Assembly (NCBI GenBank): GCA_026770585.1
Contig: MU646522.1
Span: 27,932-39,602, forward strand
Direction of reading: 5' to 3'
Source: Baffinella frigidus
Taxonomy: Eukaryota; Cryptophyceae; Cryptomonadales; Baffinellaceae
Length of the DNA stretch: 11,671 bases
Made by a program: the position numbers and the translations under genes. Under the pieces are notes generated by a model that did not search any database, was not told the origin of the DNA, and was given only the letters and a program-made list of their open reading frames with translations. This document shows, piece by piece, positions 7,801 through 11,671 of the stretch (the stretch's first letter is position 1; each line of letters starts with the position of its first letter).

Positions 7801-10800
7801 AAAGCAGGCGCTGCCGATCAAGTCCGCGGCCATGGCAGGCTGCCTCATGTTCCTCGCGAATATGCAGGTTACGAGTCCCACCTTACGTTACGAGCCTATA
7901 TTCCTTACGTTATGAGCCTATATTCCTCACGTCATGAGCCTCACAACCAACCAACCCGGAGCCCTTGCCCCACCACTTAGCAGCCACCGGGGGCTTCACG
8001 GATACAGTCCATCTGAACCATTTATACCAGAACCTTATCCATTGCCCTGGAACCTGACCGGAATTTCGCCTTGAATTCAAGGCGAAAAGGAACTCGGCCG
8101 CTGCTAAATGGCACAGCGGACAACGAAGGGGTTTCTTGAATATCCCATACAGACTGATCCATAAGATCCTACGGTAGGCAATACCGTAGCGACATACGGG
8201 GGTTCCTACGGATTTGGTAACATATTTTTGTTTCCGGAGGGTTCTGGAGGGTTCCGGAGTCCCTGATGGAGCAGGGTTTAGGATTTAGGGGTTTAGGGTT
8301 TGGGGTTTAGGGTTTAGGGTTTGGGGTTTAGGGTTTAGGGTTTGGGGTTTGGGGTTTCATGTTCCTCGTCATCGTGCAGGTTACGAGCCTTCCCTAAACC
8401 CTAAACCCGAAAACCCGAAACACTAAACCCTAACCCCTAAACCCTTAACCCTAGACCCCAAACCCCAAACCCCAAACCCCAAACCTCCAACTCTAAACCA
8501 AACAATATAAACCCTACCCCCTACTCCCTGAACCCTAAATTCTGAACTCTACACTCTAAACCCTAATTCCATGAGGAGCCCCTGGACTAGACACGCACGT
8601 GGCCACATTAAACCTTCGCCCTAAACCCTACACCCCACCCCACCCTTTAGCAGATTACAACGTGCGACTAACTGGAAATACGCGGAGCTGATTCAGACCA
8701 AGCCCCACACGCTAACCCCAACCCCAACCCATAACCCTGCACCCTAGGGTGCAAGGTTTAGTTAATAGGTTACGAAGCCCCCCCCTTACCGTATGAGCCT
8801 CATCCTTAGCTTATGAGCCTCCCCCTCATGTTATGAGCCCCCCCCCCCTTCACGTTATGAGCCCCCCCCCTCACGTTTTGAGCCTCCCCCGCAGATAGCG
8901 ACCTGCGATCTACTATGCGAGGGGAAGTACGCGGAGCTGATGCAGACCAAGCCCCATACGGGATCCGCCATGGTCTCATACGTCTGGGGATGCTTCCAGG
9001 TGCCTGTAGCACTCTCCCCATGGGGTTTAGCTCTGTCTCAGTCTATGTGGGCTCACCGATTTGGTGCGCCCGGGCTCTTTGGAGCGGAACAGTTGACGGA
9101 TTTGTACCGCACACCCAGCATGTCAACTTGAGAATATTCTGGCAACCAGAGTGAAGGGAAATACGCGGGGCTGATGCAGACCAGGCCCCACACCGGACCC
9201 GCAATGGTGTCGTATGTCTGGGGATGCTTCCAGGTGCACGCCTCTTTTCTGTACTGGCGCGTTATTTTTATTTATTTTCTGGTGCGTTGTTGTTGTCCAC
9301 CACACCCGTGTGCGCGTCAGCCGTCACAAAGGGGAACAGGCGGGCGGAACATCCGTCAACAAGGGTGGTGGACTCAGGGTTACGACCCCTAGACGTGTTT
9401 CCGTCCGCCTATTCCCATCCGCTGACGGCTGACGCTGTCCAGGTGTGCTGGACACCGACGGTTAGTGTGCCGGACATACACGGGTGTGCTGGACACTGAT
9501 GACGAGTGTGTCGATCGCAGATCGGGGCGCTGATCACGTCCATCTTCGTCGGAATACGTGTCATCCGTGTCTAGCACACCCGTGCGATCGTCAGCCGTCA
9601 TCAAAGGGGAATAGGTGGGCGGAACAACCGTCAGCAAAGGGGAATAGGCGGGCGGGAAACACTTACCGTCTGTGATCGCAGATCGGGGCGCTGATCGCGT
9701 CCATTTTCGTCGGGCCGATCGCTGACGCTTACGACCCCCAGATCATCTTCTGGTACCCCAACCCCCAAACCCTAAAACCCTGAACCCAAAACCACCTAAG
9801 CTCTAAACTCTAAACCCTAAACCCCAAACCCCACACCCCACACCCCACACCCCAAAACCCCAAACCAAAATCCAGGGTCTGCATGCCGCTGACACTGACC
9901 CCCCAAACCCCAAACCCCAACCCCCAACCCCCATAACCCCGAACTCCCAACCCTCACACACCCAATCTCCCAACACCCACACCCCCAAACTCCCAACCCC
10001 CACACACCCAAACTCCCAACACCCACACATCCAAACCCCAAACACCCAAACGCAGGGTGTGCATCCCGCTGGCGGCATCCATCATGATCCCCACCTCTCT
10101 GGGGTATCTCTCCGACGAGCGGGTTCACCCCAAACCCAAACCCAAACCCAAACCCTACACCCCAAACCCCACACCATTACCCAGCCTAAACTCCAAACTC
10201 TAAACCCTAAAACCTAAATCCCAACCCACAAACTCTGAGACCTGAACCATGAACCCTGGACCCTAAACGCCAACCGTCAAAACCGCCCTACACCCGAACT
10301 CGTAAACCCCAAACCCCAAACTATCAACCCCAACATCTAACTCGCAAACCCCGAAACCCAAAACCCAAAACCCAAACCCAACCCATAAACCCTCAACCCC
10401 AAACCCCAAACCCCAAACCCCAAACCCCAAACCACCCTTAGCCCTACCTCATAAACACCTAATCCTAAACCCTAAACCCTGAATCAGGTTCCGATGGACA
10501 AGCGGGGGGTCGATTGGGTCCTCCTTAACGAGCACCCGTATCTGGTGAGTGTGCGTTTGGGGTTTAGGGTGTGGGCTTTGAGCGTTGGGCTTTGGGACCT
10601 AGGGTTTCGGTTTTATGGTTCTGGGACAGGCACCCGTACTTGGTCAGCGCCTGCACCAGGCTTGGGGTTTAGGGTTTTGTCGAAGGGGGGTTAGCGGTTA
10701 GCTTTTAGCGGTTAGCGGTTAGTGGTTAGGGTTGAGCGATTTGTCGAAGGAGGTTGAGGGGTTAGGGTGAAGCGATGTGTCGCAGGAGGTTTGGGGGTTG

Positions 10801-11548
10801 GGGGCTGGGGGAGCGGTTGCCGGTTGAGAAGCGGGGGATCGATTGGGTCCTGCTCGACGAGCATCCGTACCAGGCGAGCGCTCGTAACCTAAACCCTACA
10901 CCAGGGTGAGCGTCGCCACACGGTGGGTTTCGAGGGTTTCGTCGGGCCTGGATTCCAGGGGGGTGCGTGGCAAAAAATGCACCAGAAAATCTCTCAAGTT
11001 AATTGCAACACGTCAAGTCGACTTTTGATGAAAGGTTCGGTGTCCACCGTGTGGTTAGGACGAGTAGGATTCTCATGCGGAAACGTCCAGGCTGTTGGAG
11101 GGATTCCGGATGTTGTCTCTCTCTCTCTTCTTCTTCTTTTCTTCTTCTGTTTTGTTACGTTCCCAGTGATATATTTACAGCATTAAATTCAAAGCAACAA
11201 CACAGTCTAGCAATGAGGGGTCCATGAGTCTACAACATCGCTCAAAGTTGGTTCGCGAACACCTTAACCACACACCCCTAACACCTGAACTCGAAACGGT
11301 CAGGTTGGGTTCTGCCTGATGATGGCGGCGGTGGCGCTCGGTTTAGGGTTTGAGGTGTGGGGGTTTAGGGTACGCCTCTCAACCCCTTGGTCGTCTTCAG
11401 GGTAGACCTCTCACTGTCTGTGCCGAGGGGTTACATCCTTGAACCCCGAACCCGAAACATACAGGTTGGGTTCTGCCTGATGATGGCACTGGTGGCTCTC
11501 GGCAACGCCATCATCGACCTCTTGTTCTTCGAGGCCCACTTCTGGCAG
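4751..11548 (+). CDS. BT1-family (folate/biopterin transporter-like) membrane protein, nine exons, 3' end outside window
   Basis: Joining 4751-4845, 5874-5970, 6592-6738, 7808-7867, 8895-8999, 9682-9752, 10056-10122, 10488-10544 and 11465-11548 gives 783 bp, exactly 261 codons with no stop. All junctions are phase-compatible and GT-AG. The product is a polytopic membrane protein. GVLSDAYPLFGWHKKSY matches the characteristic G-x-x-SD-x-x-P-x-x-G-(R/K)-Y loop of the BT1 family. FLANMQIATCDLLCEGKYAE resembles the family's N-x-x-x-A-x-x-D-x-x-x-E segment. BT1 proteins of plants, kinetoplastids and apicomplexans carry folates or biopterin across membranes; the substrate here cannot be read from sequence. 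Family members usually have about 10-12 membrane helices in 450-550 residues, so roughly half of the protein is in view. Introns are 300-1100 bp, filled with heptamers, minisatellites and truncated exon copies. Confidence 0.8.
4916..5037 (+). repeat. Dispersed element D, copy 2
   Basis: It contains CTGCCTCACTCG, the TATTCTCAAGTTGACATGCT core, GCGGTACAAATC, AAGAGCCCGGGCTC and terminal GACTGAGACAG. The last three blocks recur inverted at 9032-9137. The copy ends directly at the truncated 5' edge of an exon A echo (5047 onward). Confidence 0.8.
5047..5119 (+). pseudogene. 3' echo of exon A (first downstream copy)
   Basis: It runs from CGTTAGTGCTCTTCCACGAC through GTGCAGATCGGCGTCATGTC, lacking the first 35 bp of exon A including the acceptor. 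In the exon A frame four codons differ from the intact copy: GTT, TTC and GGG are synonymous, and ACC for GCC is not. The 3' boundary is retained. Confidence 0.85.
5120..5530 (+). repeat. Heptamer block with CCCGAAA and CCCCAAA tracts
   Basis: ACCCGAAACCCGAAA runs at 5140-5195. A polypyrimidine tract follows at 5228-5268, and nearly pure CCCCAAA tandem units at 5440-5515. A second 3' echo of exon A lies inside at 5364-5404 (CAACTTCGGGTGGAAGTTCG and on to GTCATGTC), shorter at its 5' side than the first. A short GCCAACTTCG piece at 5307-5316 may be a third. Confidence 0.85.
5538..5590 (+). pseudogene. 5' echo of exon B (first upstream copy)
   Basis: It aligns with the first 53 bp of exon B and ends after GATGAAGCTCTT. 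Nine codons differ from the intact copy; eight are synonymous (for example TTG for CTA Leu, AAT for AAC Asn, CTG for CTC Leu) and one is not (ACG for AAG). There is no clean AG directly before it (AAATCTACGTG). Confidence 0.8.
5764..5820 (+). pseudogene. 5' echo of exon B (second upstream copy)
   Basis: Preceded by a TTACAG acceptor, it follows exon B from GTGTGCTAGTAAAGGG to GATAAAGCTCTAA, where a stop and heptamer repeats begin. Five synonymous and four non-synonymous codon differences are visible. A further scrap, GATGAAGCTCTACC, sits at 5852-5865 just before the true exon. Confidence 0.8.
5874..5970 (+). CDS. Transporter exon B (intact copy)
   Basis: After CTGGACAG the exon encodes YVLVKGLLNAVLGLMKLSYC, then KKTLNIDGNACQ, and ends with CAG|GTCCTG in phase 0. 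The segment VLVKGLLNAVLGLMKLSY is an amphipathic or membrane helix in the position where BT1 proteins have the helix before their SD-x-x-P loop. One extra G at the 5' end completes the codon begun in exon A. Confidence 0.85.
5971..6150 (+). repeat. 20-22 bp minisatellite CCTGCCAACCGCCGCCCTAT
   Basis: About nine units with small variations (CCAACCGCCGCCC or CCAACTGCCGCCC, joined by TATCCTA, TATCCTG or TATCTTG). The array starts right at the donor of exon B, whose GTCCTGCCAAC is the beginning of the first unit. It is open in several frames by composition only and is not considered coding. Confidence 0.9.
6296..6360 (+). pseudogene. 5' echo of exon C
   Basis: GACGATGATGGCGGTGGCGG and GGGCGATCAAGGGCGC match the beginning of exon C, preceded by the same GAAACAG acceptor. 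About ten bases (GATCGGCGTC in the intact exon) are missing, which shifts the frame before CTCCGACGCGTACCTTCTC. It then runs into the TAGTACT repeat. Confidence 0.85.
6366..6545 (+). repeat. TAGTACT heptamer array
   Basis: Between about 6382 and 6460 the sequence reads as exact 7-bp units: TAGTACT, TAGTGCA, TAGTACT, TAGTGCA, TAGTACT, TAGCACT. It then decays into TAGTATT, TAGTAAC and TTACTAAT. The period equals that of the CCCTAAA repeats, but the unit is a different, AT-rich and partly self-complementary heptamer. Confidence 0.85.
6592..6738 (+). CDS. Transporter exon C (intact copy), BT1 signature loop
   Basis: This 49-codon exon lies between GAAACAG and GCG|GTACGA and is phase 0 at both ends. 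It encodes TMMAVAGTPWAIKGAIG, then VLSDAYPLFGWHKKSYILIV, then AVFGTGAFTALA. PW-x-x-K, SD-x-x-P-x-x-G and HKKSY are the best family evidence in the window. In BT1 and other major-facilitator-like carriers this is a cytosolic loop between two helices. The last 18 residues form a membrane helix. It is the longest exon and the least ambiguous. Confidence 0.9.
6840..6905 (+). repeat. Intronic copy of part of the 1186-1360 palindrome spacer
   Basis: ACGGCCTTTAAAACCTTTTT plus GAAG is the exact complement of 1238-1261. The bases before it (AATTTCGAACCGGTGCGG) resemble the complement of the adjoining GTTTCAAATC region. The match shows that intergenic and intronic repeats belong to the same dispersed set. 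Confidence 0.7.
6918..6940 (+). pseudogene. 3' echo of exon C
   Basis: GTTTACGGCGCTTGCG|GTAC repeats the last 16 bp of exon C together with its donor, about 196 bp downstream. It is immediately followed by CCCGAAA-type heptamers. Confidence 0.85.
6955..7105 (+). repeat. CCCGAAA heptamer block
   Basis: Units alternate between CCCGAAA, GACGAAA, GACAAAA, CCGGAAC and CCCGGAA. This intron favours the G variant rather than CCCTAAA or CCCCAAA, and a similar stretch precedes it at 6765-6835. Confidence 0.85.
7106..7268. other. Unassigned intron sequence before the first exon D echo
   Basis: Non-repetitive sequence with mixed composition. I see no splice-compatible exon of the transporter and no recognisable protein in any frame. 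Confidence 0.4.
7269..7337 (+). pseudogene. 5' echo of exon D (first upstream copy)
   Basis: AACCTGAAAGCAG precedes GGGCTGCCGATCAAGTCAGC, then ATGGCAGGCTGCCTCATG, exactly as before the intact exon D. It would read GLPIKSAAMAGCLMFLP before a stop. Two synonymous (TCA, GCG) and two non-synonymous (GGG, CCG) codon differences are seen. The upstream intron AACCTGAAAG is also duplicated, so the copied unit included intron sequence. Confidence 0.85.
7496..7553 (+). pseudogene. 5' echo of exon D (second upstream copy), frameshifted
   Basis: After CACACGCAG, GCGCTCCTAATCAAGTCAGC follows exon D until an indel (GGCATGAGGCAGG for GGCCATGGCAGG) that brings a TGA into frame. Similarity resumes as CTGCCTCATGTTCCTCGCCA and ends after CCAACA. 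A chance open frame continues to 7781 (FYLTFWLGVGAISYFHG) but has no family resemblance. Confidence 0.8.
7808..7867 (+). CDS. Transporter exon D (intact copy)
   Basis: Twenty codons between AAAGCAG and ATGCAG|GTTACG, phase 0 on both sides: ALPIKSAAMAGCLMFLANMQ. With the start of exon E it forms a membrane helix (MAGCLMFLANMQIATCDLL) that resembles the BT1 helix carrying N-x-x-x-A-x-x-D. The Asn and the downstream Asp and Glu (exon E) are in the expected spacing. Confidence 0.85.
7868..7944 (+). repeat. Minisatellite starting at the exon D donor
   Basis: Units of about 21 bp: GTTACGAGTCCCACCTTAC, GTTACGAGCCTATATTCC, GTTATGAGCCTATATTCCTC, GTCATGAGCCTCAC. The first unit contains the GT donor itself. 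The same unit reappears at 8765-8894. Confidence 0.85.
7945..8263. other. Non-repetitive intron segment with a 24-bp perfect palindrome
   Basis: Mostly unique sequence. The 24 bases at 8064-8087 (TTTCGCCTTGAA then TTCAAGGCGAAA) are a perfect palindrome. CTACGGTAGGCAATACCGTAG at 8168-8188 is a short hairpin related to the palindrome at 2436-2591. No exon is visible. Confidence 0.6.
8264..8356 (+). repeat. G-strand telomere-like block TTTAGGG/TTTGGGG
   Basis: Heptamers in the opposite orientation to the other intron blocks (GGTTTAGGGTTTGGG). It ends directly at a 3' echo of exon D (TTCATGTTCCTCGTCATCG, then GCAG|GTTACGAGCC, 8355-8391), after which the repeats switch back to the CCCTAAA orientation. 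Confidence 0.9.
8355..8391 (+). pseudogene. 3' echo of exon D
   Basis: TTCATGTTCCTCGTCATCG and GTGCAGGTTACGAGCC correspond to the last 20 or so bp of exon D plus its donor and first minisatellite unit. GTCATC replaces GCGAAT. It lies between repeats of opposite orientation. Confidence 0.75.
8392..8575 (+). repeat. CCCTAAA/CCCCAAA heptamer block
   Basis: Units are CCCTAAA, CCCGAAA and CCCTAACCC, then CCCCAAA (four units at about 8457-8485), then decayed forms such as TCTAAACC and TCTGAACTC. Confidence 0.85.
8651..8711 (+). pseudogene. 5' echo of exon E
   Basis: CAGATTACAACGTGCGAC aligns with the start of exon E with several changes and a small gap. AATACGCGGAGCTGATTCAG and ACCAAGCCCCACACG then follow closely, before heptamers begin. 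A TAA and a frame change make it non-coding. Confidence 0.75.
8765..8894 (+). repeat. Minisatellite running into the exon E acceptor
   Basis: About six units of the form CGTTATGAGCCTCCCCCTCA. The final unit, CGTTTTGAGCCTCCCCCGCAG, supplies the polypyrimidine tract and the CAG acceptor of exon E. It is the same unit family as at the exon D donor (7868-7944). Confidence 0.85.
8895..8999 (+). CDS. Transporter exon E (intact copy)
   Basis: Thirty-five codons between CCCGCAG and TTCCAG|GTGCCT, phase 0: IATCDLLCEGKYAELMQTKP, then HTGSAMVSYVWGCFQ. The Asp and Glu of CDLLCEGKYAE occupy the place of the conserved acidic residues that BT1 proteins carry after the N-x-x-x-A helix. The C-terminal part begins the next membrane helix. 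Confidence 0.9.
9032..9137 (-). repeat. Dispersed element D, copy 3 (inverted)
   Basis: The complement matches copy 2: CTGTCTCAGTCTA, GGGCTCACCGATTTGG, CCCGGGCTCTTTGG, GATTTGTACCGC and CAGCATGTCAACTTGAGAAT are all present in order. It lies between exon E and its downstream echo and ends about 19 bp before the truncated edge of that echo. Confidence 0.85.
9156..9233 (+). pseudogene. 3' echo of exon E, open and with intact donor
   Basis: Twenty-six codons in the exon E frame: GKYAGLMQTRPHTGPAMV, then SYVWGCFQ, with the CAG|GTGCAC donor retained. The first nine codons and the acceptor are missing. Relative to exon E, seven differing codons are synonymous (AAA, CAC, ACC, GCA, GTG, TCG, TAT) and three are not (GGG, AGG, CCC). 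This is the longest surviving echo. It could be read as an alternative exon only if an acceptor existed just upstream, and CAACCAGAG at 9143-9151 is a possible but unconvincing one. Confidence 0.8.
9300..9660. repeat. Interleaved direct and inverted repeat (CGTCAGCCGTCA / GGGGAATAGGCGGGCGG)
   Basis: The module CGTCAGCCGTCA, then AAAGGGGAA(C/T)AGG and CGGGCGGAACA, occurs at 9314-9352 (plus), at 9394-9440 (inverted) and at 9588-9625 (plus). A partial copy lies at 9628-9655 (plus). GTGTGCTGGACAC units occur at 9443-9455 and 9484-9496, with a related inverted form near 9560-9582. Together these make a foldable cluster that brackets the exon F echo. Confidence 0.75.
9516..9554 (+). pseudogene. 5' echo of exon F
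   Basis: The GATCGCAG acceptor and ATCGGGGCGCTGATCACGTC, then CATCTTCGTCGG, match the beginning of exon F with one non-synonymous (ACG for GCG) and two synonymous (ATC, GGA) differences. The copy then stops. Confidence 0.85.
9682..9752 (+). CDS. Transporter exon F (intact copy)
   Basis: After GATCGCAG it encodes IGALIASIFVGPIADAYDPQ, then IIF, and leaves TG of a split Trp codon before GTACCC. G-A-L-x-x-S-x-x-x-G-P-x-A-D fits a membrane helix followed by a short acidic loop. The boundary is set by phase: exon G begins with the single G required. Confidence 0.85.
9753..10055 (+). repeat. Intron of CCCCAAA/CCCACAC repeats with an exon G echo
   Basis: Heptamers and CCCACACCCC/CCCAACCCC relatives fill the intron. 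At 9872-9897, CCAGGGTCTGCATGCCGCTG then ACACTG copies the acceptor and first 20 bp of exon G with GTC for GTG (synonymous) and ATG for ATC. Long glycine/tryptophan-rich frames on the minus strand here are a by-product of the heptamers. Confidence 0.85.
10056..10122 (+). CDS. Transporter exon G (intact copy)
   Basis: After ACGCAG it encodes (W)VCIPLAASIMIPTSLGYLSD, then ER, and ends CGG|GTTCAC in phase 0. VCIPLAASIMIPTSLGYL is a membrane helix and SDER a charged loop. Confidence 0.85.
10123..10487 (+). repeat. Heptamer intron (CCCAAA, CCCCAAA, CCCTAAA)
   Basis: Short hexamer CCCAAA units occur at 10130-10155, CCCAAAA at 10355-10375, and pure CCCCAAA at 10395-10432. No exon echo was recognised in this intron. 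Confidence 0.85.
10488..10544 (+). CDS. Transporter exon H (intact copy)
   Basis: Nineteen codons after GAATCAG: VPMDKRGVDWVLLNEHPYL, followed by the strong donor GTGAGT. It is hydrophilic and probably a cytosolic or lumenal loop between helices. Phase 0 at both ends. Confidence 0.8.
10553..10828 (+). repeat. G-strand repeats (GGTTTAGGG, GGTTAGCGGTTAG) with an exon H echo
   Basis: Telomere-like units in TTTAGGG orientation, a GGTTAGC series at 10690-10730, and two TGTCG(A/C)AGGAGGTT-type blocks. At 10628-10650, ACAGGCACCCGTACTTGGTC repeats the end of exon H (HPYL plus donor) with synonymous TAC and TTG. Confidence 0.8.
10829..10880 (+). pseudogene. 3' echo of exon H
   Basis: GAAGCGGGGGATCGATTGGG, then TCCTGCTCGACGAGCATCCG and TACCAG, reads EKRGIDWVLLDEHPYQ. 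Four synonymous and four non-synonymous codon differences from exon H are visible. The donor position has GCGAGC instead of GTGAGT, so it could not splice canonically there. Confidence 0.8.
10881..11299. other. Intron sequence without recognised exon
   Basis: Mostly non-repetitive sequence with a CT-rich tract at 11116-11150 and a short heptamer stretch at 11270-11299. A frame at 10923-11186 has no recognisable protein features. Confidence 0.4.
11300..11340 (+). pseudogene. 5' echo of exon I
   Basis: CAGGTTGGGTTCTGCCTGAT and GATGGCGGCGGTGGCGCTCG copy the acceptor and first 38 bp of exon I, then pass directly into TTTAGGGTTTG. GCG replaces CTG (A for L), and two other codons differ synonymously. 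Confidence 0.85.
11465..11548 (+). CDS. Transporter exon I (intact copy)
   Basis: Twenty-eight codons between ATACAG and TGGCAG|GTGCTA, phase 0: VGFCLMMALVALGNAIIDLL, then FFEAHFWQ. A strong membrane helix with a buried Asn and Asp, followed by an aromatic, acidic end. The gene continues beyond the window. Confidence 0.85.
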
Positions 11549-11550
11549 GT

Positions 11551-11671
11551 GCTAAACCCTAAACCCTGAACCCTAAAACCTAAAACCTAAACCCCAAACC
11601 CCAAACCCCAAACCCCAAACCCCAAACCCCAAACCCCAAACCCCAAACCCCAAACCCCAAACCCCAAACCC
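11551..11671 (+). repeat. Telomere-like heptamers ending in a pure CCCCAAA array
   Basis: CCCTAAA and CCTAAAA units give way at about 11592 to at least eleven uninterrupted CCCCAAA copies running off the window. The perfect homogeneity contrasts with the variable blocks upstream. Confidence 0.95.

Noticed and set aside
9803-10128. Long minus-strand frames rich in Gly, Trp, Phe and Val (for example repeats of GVWGLGF)
   Set aside because: They are direct translations of CCCCAAA/CCCACAC repeats in open frames; the same artefact appears at 5342-5527 and 6687-7272.
11551-11671. Chromosome end (true telomere)
   Set aside because: The array is mostly CCCCAAA rather than a uniform CCCTAAA, follows an exon that needs downstream partners, and similar blocks occur throughout the introns.

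Overview
The window looks like nuclear DNA of a protist, most probably an alveolate, with a chromerid such as Chromera velia as best guess. Coding segments are short (57-147 bp) and separated by canonical GT-AG introns. The introns are built from plant/alveolate-type telomere-like heptamers (CCCTAAA and its CCCCAAA and CCCGAAA variants). No bacterial operon structure, rRNA, tRNA or CRISPR was seen. Canonical GT donors fit a chromerid better than a typical dinoflagellate, but the species is an inference.

Layout. Positions 1-2800 are intergenic and rich in imperfect palindromes (102-248, 961-1110, 1186-1360, 1655-1814, 2136-2277, 2436-2591), plus pieces of an unidentified repeated coding fragment. 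On the minus strand, 3247-2817 holds a small two-exon gene model whose product starts MADIRSFFG, resembling a PCNA-interacting N-terminus such as that of RFC1, followed by two GSKKRA basic motifs. About 300 bp away, on the plus strand, a multi-exon gene begins, so the two probably share a divergent promoter region (3248-3551).

The plus-strand gene is the main content. Nine exons at 4751-4845, 5874-5970, 6592-6738, 7808-7867, 8895-8999, 9682-9752, 10056-10122, 10488-10544 and 11465-11548 join in compatible phase to exactly 783 bp (261 codons) without a stop. They encode most of a polytopic transporter resembling the BT1 folate/biopterin transporter family. A hydrophilic first coding exon probably lies at 3552-~3800, and the 3' end lies beyond the window.

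The striking feature is that nearly every exon of this gene is accompanied by truncated extra copies ('echoes') in its flanking introns. Echoes upstream of the intact exon keep the 5' part and usually the AG acceptor. Echoes downstream keep the 3' part and usually the donor. Many differ from the intact exon mainly at synonymous sites although they can no longer be translated as part of the protein. Heptamer repeats, minisatellites that start or end exactly at splice sites, and a dispersed element at several breakpoints fill the rest of the introns. This looks like a gene repeatedly subjected to segmental duplication or template-switch repair, possibly with donor copies from paralogues, while always keeping one intact reading frame.
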